This document shows, one piece after another, positions 6,462 through 13,172 of a stretch of DNA of 13,842 nt. This stretch comes from an uncultured Campylobacter sp. Its GTDB lineage: Bacteria > Campylobacterota > Campylobacteria > Campylobacterales > Campylobacteraceae. The stretch is taken from positions 1 through 13,842 of the forward strand of contig NZ_CALHHT010000006.1 in NCBI RefSeq assembly GCF_938031315.1. The letters are read 5' to 3'. The position numbers and the translations under genes were made by a program. Below the pieces are notes generated by a model, which saw only the letters and a program-made list of their open reading frames with translations, did not search any database and was not told the origin of the DNA. Positions within the stretch are counted from its first letter, which is position 1. Every line of letters begins with the position of its first letter.

Positions 6462-9383
6462 ATGAGTGAGAATGCGATCGGAAGGAGATCGTTTTTGAAA
6501 CTCGCCGCTTTAGGAGCGAGCAGCGTAGCTGCGTTTGGCGAAAATAATACGCTAAGAGCTGCTACTGAGCAAGAGATCAAAAACCCATTTCCAGGTTCCG
6601 TTATGAAGCGAACGATATGTTCGATCTGTTCCGTAGGCTGCGGTATTGAGGCTCAAGTGGATGAGAGCACCAATACCTGGATTCGCCAAGATATGGCAGT
6701 AGATCACCCGATCTCGCAGGGCAGTCACTGCTGTAAGGGAATCGATCAAATCGATCTAACCAAATCTAAAATGCGTCTTAAATATCCGCTCAAAAAGGTT
6801 GGTGGCAAGTGGGAGCGCATAAGTTGGGAGCAAGCCGTTGATGAAATCGGCGATAAAATGCTTCAAGTCCGCAAAGAGGACGGCCCAGATAGTGTGGTAT
6901 TTCTGGGTTCGGCTAAATTTTGCAACGAGCAGGCATATTATTTTAGAAAATTTGCAGCCTTTTGGGGTACAAACAGCAACGACCACGTAGCCAGAATTTG
7001 ACATAGCGCAACAGTCGCCGGTGTGGCGAATACTTGGGGTTATGGAGCTATGACAAATCACGTAGGCGATATGGCGAAAAATTCTAAAATGATCCTTTTC
7101 ATAGGTGCGAATTCCGCGGTTGCAAATCCAGTGGGAGCTATGAAACATGCTCTTCAAGCTCGCGATAGAAACGGCGCAAAAATCGTCGTCGTCGATCCAA
7201 ATTTTACTAGAACTGCGGCTAAGGCCGATATGTATATTAGAATTCGTCCGGGAACCGATATAGCGTTTGTGTACGGAATGCTGCATCTAATCTTCAAAAA
7301 CGGCTGGGAAGATAAAGAAGTAATAAAAACCAGAACCTACGCCGTAGATGAGATCAAGGCGGAAGCTGAGAAGTGGGATCCTAAAGAGGTAGCCAATGTT
7401 ACCGGCTGCAAAGAAGAGGAGCTGATAGAATTTACGAGGATGTTCGCTACTACAAAGCCCGCTACTTTATGCTGGGCTTTAGGCATTACACAGCACTCGA
7501 TCGGAAGTTCAAATACTAGAATTTTGGCTCTTTTGCAGCTCATACTAGGCAATATGGGCAAGCCAGGCGGTGGCTGCAACATCCTTAGAGGTCACGATAA
7601 TGTTCAGGGTGCTACCGATATGTGCAATCTCTCGGATAGCTTGCCTGCGTATTACGGGCTAGCCGATAACGCTTGGAAGCACTTCTGCAAGGGCTGGGGC
7701 GTAGATTACGAGCAGTTTATTAAAAGATTTGCCGTCTCTACTAAGCAGCCGCACGAAAAGCAGGGTGAAAAAGTGCCTGGTACGAATTTTACCGAGTATT
7801 TTCACTACGATCCGAGCATCGAGCAAGATACGATAAATTGGCGCAACGAAAAGGGCTTTTCGCTATCTAAATGGTGGCAGGGCGTTTTGAAAAACGAGCC
7901 CGTTTTAAGTAGTGGCAATGTCCGCGTTCTTTGGGTGCAAGGCACAGGAATTACTTCTATGGCTCATGTTCGCGAGACTCAAGAAGCATTAGGTAAGATC
8001 GATATGCTGGTAGTCGCCGAGCCGTTTTTAAACGAAGTAGCGATTCTAAACGATAGACCGGATGGAATTTATGTTTTGCCGGTAGCTACGCAGTTTGAGA
8101 GCGAAGGTCATCTAAGCGCTACAAACCGTAGCGGTCAGTGGAGAACTCAGATTGTTAAGCCGCTATTTGAGAGCAAAGAAGATCAAGAAGTAATGTTTTT
8201 ATTCGCGAAAAAATTCGGCTTTTACGACGAATATGTTCGCGGCATGAAGATGGGCATCGTTGACGGTGAGCTTAAGCAGGTTAAAGACGATTTTGTTTGG
8301 CCTGACGACGCTACCGATGAGATCGCACGCAATACTCAAAGTATTGGAAATAACGGTCGTACCGCAGCTAGATTTCGCAGACAACAGAAAAATTGGCATC
8401 TATTTGATCCCGATACTTTGCGCGGCATAGGCGGAGAAGTAGAGGGCGAATACTACGGACTTCCATGGCCTTGCTGGGATACGCAACACCCGGGCACGCC
8501 GATTCTTTACGATGTAACTAAGCCTTATGCCGACGGCGGTATGGGCTTTAGAAACCGCTTCGGCTTAGAGCACGACGGCGTTTCGCAGCTAGCCGACGAG
8601 AGCATTACCCTTCCGGGATCAAAAATTCAAGGCGGTCATGCGGAGATTACAAAAGCAAATATCGAACAGGTTTTAGGCATTACGCTAAGCGAGGATGAAA
8701 AAGCCAAGATGGGACCTACGTGGAGCACAGATTATAGTGGCATTATCGCTAAAAAATGCCGAGAGTTTGGAATTTGTCCTTGCGGAAACGCAAGAGCCAG
8801 AGCCAAGGTTTGGCAGTTTGCGGATCAAATTCCAAAGCATCGCGAACCGATCCACTCGCCTAGATGGGATTTGGTAGAGAAATATCCGACCTTTGCGGAT
8901 CAAAAACGAAATTTCCGCGTCTTTACGAGATTTATCTCCGAGCAGAAAAAGCAGGATTGGAGCAAGGATTTTCCTACCATCGTAAGCTCGCTAAGGCTCG
9001 TAAATTTAAGCGGCGCGGGCATGATTGAGCGAACGAGCAAGTATCTTTCGGCGATTACTCCGGAGATGTTTGCGCATGTAAATCCTAAGCTTGCCGCTGA
9101 TAAAGGTATCAAAGATGGCGAGATGATGTGGATTCATTCGCCGCAAGGCACTAAGATTAAGGTTAAGTGCATCTATTCGCACGCCGTTACGCCCGATCGT
9201 ATTGTTATGCCGTATAACTTCGCGGGAATTTTCCAGGGCGAGGATCTAAGCGAGCGCTATCCTGAGGGTACTAAGCCATATATTAGAGGCGAGAGTTCAA
9301 ATACGATTACAAACTACGGCTTTGACATAAATACGCAAATTTCGGAATTTAACGCCGGTCTTTGCAGACTAGAAAGAGCATAA
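6462..9383 (+). CDS. fdhA: Formate dehydrogenase catalytic subunit FdhA, selenocysteine-containing (TGA at codon 180 read as Sec)
   Basis: A 973-residue molybdo/tungstopterin formate dehydrogenase that oxidises formate to CO2 in the periplasm. A Tat signal (GRRSFLK, residues 7-13) is followed by the N-terminal [4Fe-4S] motif C53..C56...C60 with C90 or C91 and then Lys92. Codon 180 is TGA (6999-7001) in the context HVARI-Sec-HSATVAG, the active-site position where FDHs carry Sec or Cys. Reading on gives the expected molybdopterin domains (GYGAMTN, GANSAVANPVGA) and a C-terminal dinucleotide-binding domain at about 855-965 (HVNPKLAADKGIKDGEMMWIHSP). There is no frameshift and sequence quality is even on both sides, so this is one gene, not two ORFs of 179 and 786 residues. 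The GGAG site is 7 bases before the ATG; fdhB follows after 9 bases. The metal (Mo or W) cannot be told from sequence. Confidence 0.96.
6999..7030 (+). promoter_or_regulatory. UGA(Sec) codon and bSECIS-like hairpin in fdhA
   Basis: The TGA at 6999-7001 is followed 13 bases later by a perfect 5-bp stem, TCGCC (7015-7019) with GGCGA (7025-7029), and the 5-base loop GGTGT. Bacterial SECIS elements sit directly after the Sec codon and present G/U-containing loops to SelB, which delivers Sec-tRNA. The loop bases still encode Gly-Val within the conserved HSATVAGVANTW segment. Folding was judged by eye. Confidence 0.8.
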
Positions 9384-9392
9384 GGAGATAAA

Positions 9393-9950
9393 ATGCCGGC
9401 AAGATTAAAATTTTACGTCGATGTCGAGCGTTGCATCGCTTGCTATGGTTGCCAGGTAGCCTGCAGCTCGGCTCACGAGGTTCCCGTGCAGATCAATAGG
9501 CGCAAGGTTATTACTTTAAACGAAGGCATAGAGGGGCAGGAGGTTTCAAGCTCTATCGCTTGCCAGCACTGCACCGATGCGCCTTGCGCGCAAGTTTGCC
9601 CGGTTCAATGCTTCTATATCAGAACCGACGGCGTCGTTTTACACGATAAAGATAAATGTATCGGCTGCGGATACTGCCTTTACGCGTGTCCGTTTGGCGC
9701 TCCGCAATTCCCTAGAGACGGAGCTTTCGGTATCAAAGGCGCGATGGATAAGTGTACTATGTGCGCGGGTGGACCGGAGCCTACGTTTTCGCACGAAGAG
9801 CTACATAAATACGGCCAAAACCGCATCGCAGAGGGCAAGGTTCCGATTTGTGCGGCGATCTGTTGCACGAACGCTCTAATCGTGGGCGACGCGAGCAGAG
9901 TTTCGGATGTTTATCGCAAGCGCGTACTTACGCGCGGCGTGAGCCTATAA
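9393..9950 (+). CDS. fdhB: Formate dehydrogenase iron-sulfur subunit FdhB
   Basis: 185 residues with four ferredoxin-type cysteine sets, matching the FdhB/HybA/DmsB-type electron-transfer subunits: C14..C17..C20...C24; C57..C60....C65...C69; C89..C92..C95...C99; and C121..C124 with C153...C157-C158. It carries electrons from FdhA towards the quinone-reducing membrane subunit. It has no signal peptide, consistent with co-export on the Tat signal of FdhA, and no C-terminal transmembrane helix (it ends RVSDVYRKRVLTRGVSL), so it cannot anchor the complex itself. A strong AAGGAG ribosome site lies just before the ATG, 9 bases after the fdhA stop. A terminator follows at once, where fdhC would be expected. 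Confidence 0.94.
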   Translation: MPARLKFYVDVERCIACYGCQVACSSAHEVPVQINRRKVITLNEGIEGQEVSSSIACQHCTDAPCAQVCPVQCFYIRTDGVVLHDKDKCIGCGYCLYACPFGAPQFPRDGAFGIKGAMDKCTMCAGGPEPTFSHEELHKYGQNRIAEGKVPICAAICCTNALIVGDASRVSDVYRKRVLTRGVSL

Positions 9951-9956
9951 GATTGT

Positions 9957-9996
9957 GGAATTTTAAACGCCTACGATTTAAAATTCCGCCTCTTTT
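9957..9996 (+). terminator. Terminator hairpin after fdhB
   Basis: GGAATTTTAAA (9957-9967) pairs perfectly with TTTAAAATTCC (9977-9987) around a 9-base loop, starting 7 bases after the fdhB stop. A short T-rich stretch (CTCTTTT) follows. The stem is AT-rich, so moderate strength. Confidence 0.65.
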
Positions 9997-10009
9997 ACAG
10001 AAATTTCAA

Positions 10010-10043
10010 CCGAGCGGCGGCTTTAAATTTAGCGGTCGCTCGG
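10010..10043 (+). terminator. Second hairpin downstream of fdhB
   Basis: CCGAGCG (10010-10016) pairs with CGCTCGG (10037-10043) around a 20-base interval. The sequence after it is GCGCAAAATTTTATTT, which contains T-runs but not immediately. It probably acts as a back-up terminator for the fdh operon. Confidence 0.45.
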
Positions 10044-10136
10044 CGCAAAATTTTATTTAAAAATTCCACTCTTGCCCATTCGCCACTAGATTATTTCAAA
10101 AAATCGCTTTTTGCCGACATTAAAATTTTAAATTTA

Positions 10137-10145
10137 TGCTACAAT
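10137..10145 (+). promoter_or_regulatory. Extended -10 promoter of the lipoprotein operon
   Basis: TGC-TACAAT, an extended -10 element, about 44 bases upstream of the TTG start at 10189. It lies after the fdh terminators and before the ribosome site GAAAGGAT (10176-10183). No -35 of good match is present. Confidence 0.5.
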
Positions 10146-10188
10146 CACTCAAATTTAGGATTTGAAATCTTAAGCGAAAGGATCCGTC

Positions 10189-10806
10189 TTGAAAAATAAA
10201 ATTTCACTTTTTTTGGTCATTTCGGCGTTTTTGATTTTTACAGGTTGCTCTAAAAACGTGCCCGTAAATAGCGGCATCGTGCGCACTTCCGAGCCACTTC
10301 ACATTATGGAATTTCCGCAGGATAAACTCATAAGCGTAAATTTCACCAATACCTCGACGACGGATTCAAATTTAACCCAGGTAGTGATTCAGCATCTGCG
10401 TGCGGACGGATTTAAGGTCGTAAATAAAAGCGCGGCGAACGTCCAAATCGGCGGCAATCTTAACTACTTCCGCAAGGCGGATTTTTCGCGCAGATCGTGG
10501 GATAATCCGAGATTTAGCTTCGGTATGGGATTTGGCAGATATTACAGATATACGGGCGTGGGCGTGGGTTGGGGGATGCCGTTTGGTTATGATCCTTGGT
10601 ATGACGACGATTATTACAGAGACTACTTCTACGACTCGCAGATTAGCCTCTACATAAGCGTTAAAAACAAGGGTGCTTGGAAGGATTACGTAACTAATCT
10701 CAACTACCAAAGCATCAAAAATCCAGGCTCTAAAGACTCGGTAATGGATGCGCTAAATTTTAAAATTTATGAATATATAAGACAACTGATTAAGCAGGGA
10801 AGATGA
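10189..10806 (+). CDS. Outer-membrane lipoprotein, distantly TraT-like
   Basis: 205 residues. A lipoprotein signal peptide ends in the lipobox IFTG-C20; Ser at +2 favours outer-membrane sorting. The start is TTG, chosen because it follows the ribosome site GAAAGGAT (10176-10183) and gives a proper basic, hydrophobic leader. Residues about 49-95 (ISVNFTNTSTTDSNL, ADGFKVVNKSAANVQIGGNL, YFRKAD) resemble the start of the TraT surface-exclusion/complement-resistance lipoprotein family by pattern only. A distinctive segment at about 105-150 is rich in Gly, Tyr, Trp and Asp (GRYYRYTGVGVGWG, YDPWYDDDYYRDYFYD). The rest looks beta-rich and ends in a short amphipathic helix. Its stop overlaps the next start (ATGA), so the two are coupled. 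Surface function is uncertain. Confidence 0.8.
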   Translation: MKNKISLFLVISAFLIFTGCSKNVPVNSGIVRTSEPLHIMEFPQDKLISVNFTNTSTTDSNLTQVVIQHLRADGFKVVNKSAANVQIGGNLNYFRKADFSRRSWDNPRFSFGMGFGRYYRYTGVGVGWGMPFGYDPWYDDDYYRDYFYDSQISLYISVKNKGAWKDYVTNLNYQSIKNPGSKDSVMDALNFKIYEYIRQLIKQGR

Positions 10807-11729
10807 TAGTAAAAGAGAATAAAAAGCCCGTAGCTATGACGCTGGCGGGGTCGGCGATTTTGGCGCTCGCTAGCGGATATTGCTACCACGCGGGCTTTGG
10901 CGGCGCGGCGCTTTTTGCTTCCGTAGTGGCGGCATTTTGCGCGTTTTTTTGCGCGCTCAGACTCGGCGCGAAAAATTATTTGCAGATCGGCGAGGACGCC
11001 CTGACGATCGTGCGCGGCGCAAATTCCGAGAGCTTCGAATACAAGGATATCGCAAATTTAGGCACCAAAACCTTCGTCGCGGGCAGAAACAAAACGGAGC
11101 TTTTAAATTTTGTATTCAAAAAAGCGCCGCAGGCGCAGGATCGCTTTAATTTTTTACGATTTTACAGCGACACGGAGGCTACGCTGCCGGGCTCGTTTGA
11201 AATTTCGATCTACGAGCTGAGTAAAATTTTGCGCGAGAAAGCGGGTCTTTCGCAAAGCTCTGAGGAAGAACAAACCGCTTCAAAAGCTCGCAAGGGTGCT
11301 AAGGGCTCTAAAAAAAGCGCGGGTAGCGGTAAAAATTTTAAAGCCAAAAACCTCCGCGATGAAAATTTCGCTTTGCAAAATTCCAGCGAAAATTCCTGTG
11401 GCGCACAAAATTTAGATGAAAATTTAGGCGCGGAGAATTTCGGCGTGGCACAGGATTTCGCCGTGCAAAATTCTAATAGCGCCGCTAATTCAAACGGCGC
11501 GCAGAATTTAAAGGGCGCTTCAAATTTAAATGCCCAAAGCTCCGCTACGTCGAATAATGCTGCTTCCTCAAATAACGCCGCTGAGGGCGAAAATTTCATA
11601 GGCGCCGAGAATTCTGCGTCTAAATTTTCTGCGGGCGATAATGAGCTTGACGCTGCGCCCGAAAGTGTGGCAGCGGCTGACTCTGATGCCGAGATGCAAA
11701 GCTCCGCCTGCGAAAGTAAAAACAGGTAG
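10803..11729 (+). CDS. Two-helix membrane protein with PH-like domain and low-complexity tail
   Basis: 308 residues. Two hydrophobic segments (about 12-28 and 32-52) form an N-terminal hairpin in the inner membrane. Residues about 55-145 (YLQIGEDALTIVRG, ESFEYKDIANLGTKTF, FEISIYELSKIL) have the strand pattern ending in a helix of bacterial PH-like (YcxB/bPH2-type) domains; this is a fold guess, not a recognised family. From about 150 the protein turns into a basic stretch (KARKGAKGSKKS) and then a long disordered Asn/Ala/Ser/Glu-rich tail making up half the protein. It starts 4 bases inside the lipoprotein gene (ATGA) and ends 10 bases before the exporter start, so it belongs to the same transcript. 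No function is recognised. Confidence 0.75.
   Translation: MIVKENKKPVAMTLAGSAILALASGYCYHAGFGGAALFASVVAAFCAFFCALRLGAKNYLQIGEDALTIVRGANSESFEYKDIANLGTKTFVAGRNKTELLNFVFKKAPQAQDRFNFLRFYSDTEATLPGSFEISIYELSKILREKAGLSQSSEEEQTASKARKGAKGSKKSAGSGKNFKAKNLRDENFALQNSSENSCGAQNLDENLGAENFGVAQDFAVQNSNSAANSNGAQNLKGASNLNAQSSATSNNAASSNNAAEGENFIGAENSASKFSAGDNELDAAPESVAAADSDAEMQSSACESKNR
11331..11633 (+). repeat. Low-complexity coding tract of AAAATT(T/C) words
   Basis: About 300 bases encoding loosely spaced KNF, KNL, ENF, QNS, ENS, QNL, ENL, ENF, QNS, QNL, SNL, ENF and ENS, separated by Ala/Ser/Gly-rich spacers such as CGAQ, GVAQ and NGAQ. The repeated DNA word is mostly (C/G)AAAATT(T/C). Spacing is irregular, unlike the 27-base period in the TorD-like gene. 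Confidence 0.65.
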
Positions 11730-11739
11730 AGGCGCGGCC

Positions 11740-12369
11740 TTGAACTCCTTACCGATCGGAATTTTATTGCAAGGAGCCGCGCTGATGCTCTCGCTCATCG
11801 TCGCGATCGGCGCGCAAAACATCTTCGTCATCTCCCAAGGTCTTGCAAAAAACCACGTCGCGGCTGTTTGCACGGTCTGCGCGCTAAGCGATGCCGTATT
11901 TACGGGCATAGGGATATTTTTAATCGGCGGCGCCCTTAAGCAGGGCTCGCTTATTACCCAAATTTTAGGCATAGGCGGGATCATATTTCTGCTCTGCTAC
12001 GCGCTAAGCTCGTTTTTTAGCGCCTATAAGGGCTCGCATTTTGCCAAGATCCAAAACTCGGCAAATAGCCCGCTGGCGCCCGTCGTAGCCAAAGCCCTTG
12101 CGGTGACGCTTCTAAATCCGCACGTGTATTTAGACACCGTCGTGGTCGTGGGTTCGCTCGGCGCTACGATCGCAGATGCCCAGAAGCCGTGGTTTTACGC
12201 GGGGGTTATGTTTGTATCGTTTGCGTGGTTTTTCGGCTTGGGCTACGGCTCGCGGGCGCTTTCGAAGCTTTTTGCAAGCAGCAGAGCATGGCGCATAATC
12301 GACGCGCTAGTGGGAGTTTTGATGCTGTATATGGCGTATCTGATCGCGAAGTTTGTCTTTAAAATTTAA
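11740..12369 (+). CDS. LysE/ArgO-family amino-acid exporter
   Basis: 209 residues, six predicted membrane helices, exporting basic amino acids such as lysine or arginine in characterised relatives. The family signature near the N-terminus is clear (LSLIVAIGAQNIFVISQGL) and the second signature LLNPHVYLDTVVVVGSLG lies in the middle; the C-terminal half (SFAWFFGLGYGSRALS, RIIDALVGVLMLYMAY) also fits. The start is TTG at 11740 with GAGG at 11729-11732, 7 bases before it; this gives the normal family length. An ATG at 11641 is in frame, but would overlap the preceding gene by 89 bases and add 33 polar residues before the first helix. The gene follows the PH-like protein by 10 bases. The substrate cannot be assigned from sequence. 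Confidence 0.88.
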   Translation: MNSLPIGILLQGAALMLSLIVAIGAQNIFVISQGLAKNHVAAVCTVCALSDAVFTGIGIFLIGGALKQGSLITQILGIGGIIFLLCYALSSFFSAYKGSHFAKIQNSANSPLAPVVAKALAVTLLNPHVYLDTVVVVGSLGATIADAQKPWFYAGVMFVSFAWFFGLGYGSRALSKLFASSRAWRIIDALVGVLMLYMAYLIAKFVFKI

Positions 12370-12408
12370 AATTTCACGCTAAAATTCCGCATTCTTGATA
12401 AAGGATCT

Positions 12409-12897
12409 ATGATGAAAATTGAAATTGAAAGCGGGCTCGAACTAAAAGAGGCCTTGTGGCGCGTAGAGAAAGCTCTGCGACTAGTGACCGACAAGGACGG
12501 CAAAATCACATCGAGCGTGACGCTTTACGTGGGCAAACATTCGCTTTTAAATTTACTCGATACCAACCAGATCGAAAATATCCAAAACGCCTATGCGCGC
12601 GCCAGGACGGAATTTCGCGCGGAGATGCTGGGCGTGCTGGAGGGCTTTTTATCGCAAGAAGACCCCGAGAAAGGCGCCGAATACGCGCTGTTTAATCAGC
12701 TCTATCAAATGGCGATGACCGCGGGCAGGAAGAGCGATATCTTTATCCATGTCCAGGGCATCAGCGAAAACGAGGTTGTGCTGCGCGTCTATCAGCGCTT
12801 CGAGCTTGACGACGGCGTGATGATCTACTACGCAGGCGGCGAGTTTAGCTACACTTTGGATGAAAATTTCGGCAAGATTTATCGCTACGAAATTTGA
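12409..12897 (+). CDS. Conserved-looking cytosolic protein of unknown function
   Basis: 162 residues (or 161 from the second ATG at 12412). The ribosome site AAGGA (12401-12405) is only 3 bases from the first ATG but 6 from the second, so 12412 is the more likely start. No signal peptide or membrane segment. The protein mixes strands and helices: an N-terminal acidic segment (KIEIESGLELKEALWRVEKAL), a central charged helix (ENIQNAYARARTEFRAEML) and a C-terminal strand-rich part (VLRVYQRFELDDGVMIYYAGGEFSYTL). No cysteine, no nucleotide-binding or catalytic motif was seen. Codon use and GC match its neighbours, and the reading frame is clean, so it is very likely a real gene. It lies 39 bases after the exporter gene and may be cotranscribed. 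Confidence 0.75.
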   Translation: MMKIEIESGLELKEALWRVEKALRLVTDKDGKITSSVTLYVGKHSLLNLLDTNQIENIQNAYARARTEFRAEMLGVLEGFLSQEDPEKGAEYALFNQLYQMAMTAGRKSDIFIHVQGISENEVVLRVYQRFELDDGVMIYYAGGEFSYTLDENFGKIYRYEI

Positions 12898-12936
12898 TTT
12901 TAACGCTACGGCGCGAGATCGGTGCTGCCTCGATCG

Positions 12937-13018
12937 TAAATTTTGCGTCCGCATTATGCCTCTTTGCCGCGGGGACGCATAAATTTAAACTCTAAAACAC
13001 ATGGCGAGTTTAAATTTA
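12937..13018. terminator. Overlapping hairpins between convergent genes, probable bidirectional terminator
   Basis: TAAATTTTGCGTCC (12937-12950) pairs with GGACGCA-T-AAATTTA (12973-12987, one bulged T), giving 14 bp. The AT part of the right arm also belongs to TAAATTTAAACTC (12980-12992), which pairs perfectly with GAGTTTAAATTTA (13006-13018), 13 bp with a 13-base loop. The two stems exclude each other. They lie between the genes ending at 12897 (plus) and 13173 (minus), where a shared terminator would be expected. No strong T-run follows on either strand. Confidence 0.55.
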
Positions 13019-13172
13019 GACGAACTTTCTGCGACGATAGAATTCCGCTCGGTTAAAATTTATCGTAATTCCAAATTTAAAGCTGCATGTAAATTTCGCC
13101 ACGTTACCGCCGGCGTTCGAGTCTGCCTTGTTTTACGCTTGCCAAAATTTTAAGTCGAGCTCGCATGAAATT

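Noticed and set aside
6999..7001. TGA in fdhA as a nonsense mutation or pseudogene
   Set aside because: The frame continues with full family similarity on both sides, the TGA falls on the Sec/Cys active-site position, and a bSECIS-like hairpin and selA are present.
11641..11739. Longer start (ATG 11641) for the LysE/ArgO exporter
   Set aside because: It would overlap the previous gene by 89 bases, adds 33 polar residues before the first helix and lacks a ribosome site; TTG at 11740 gives normal length with GAGG correctly spaced.
11210..11984. Minus-strand open frames of 129 and 138 residues
   Set aside because: They are antisense to the low-complexity tail and the exporter; the first is just the reverse reading of AAAATT words (KFCAP/KFSS patterns).
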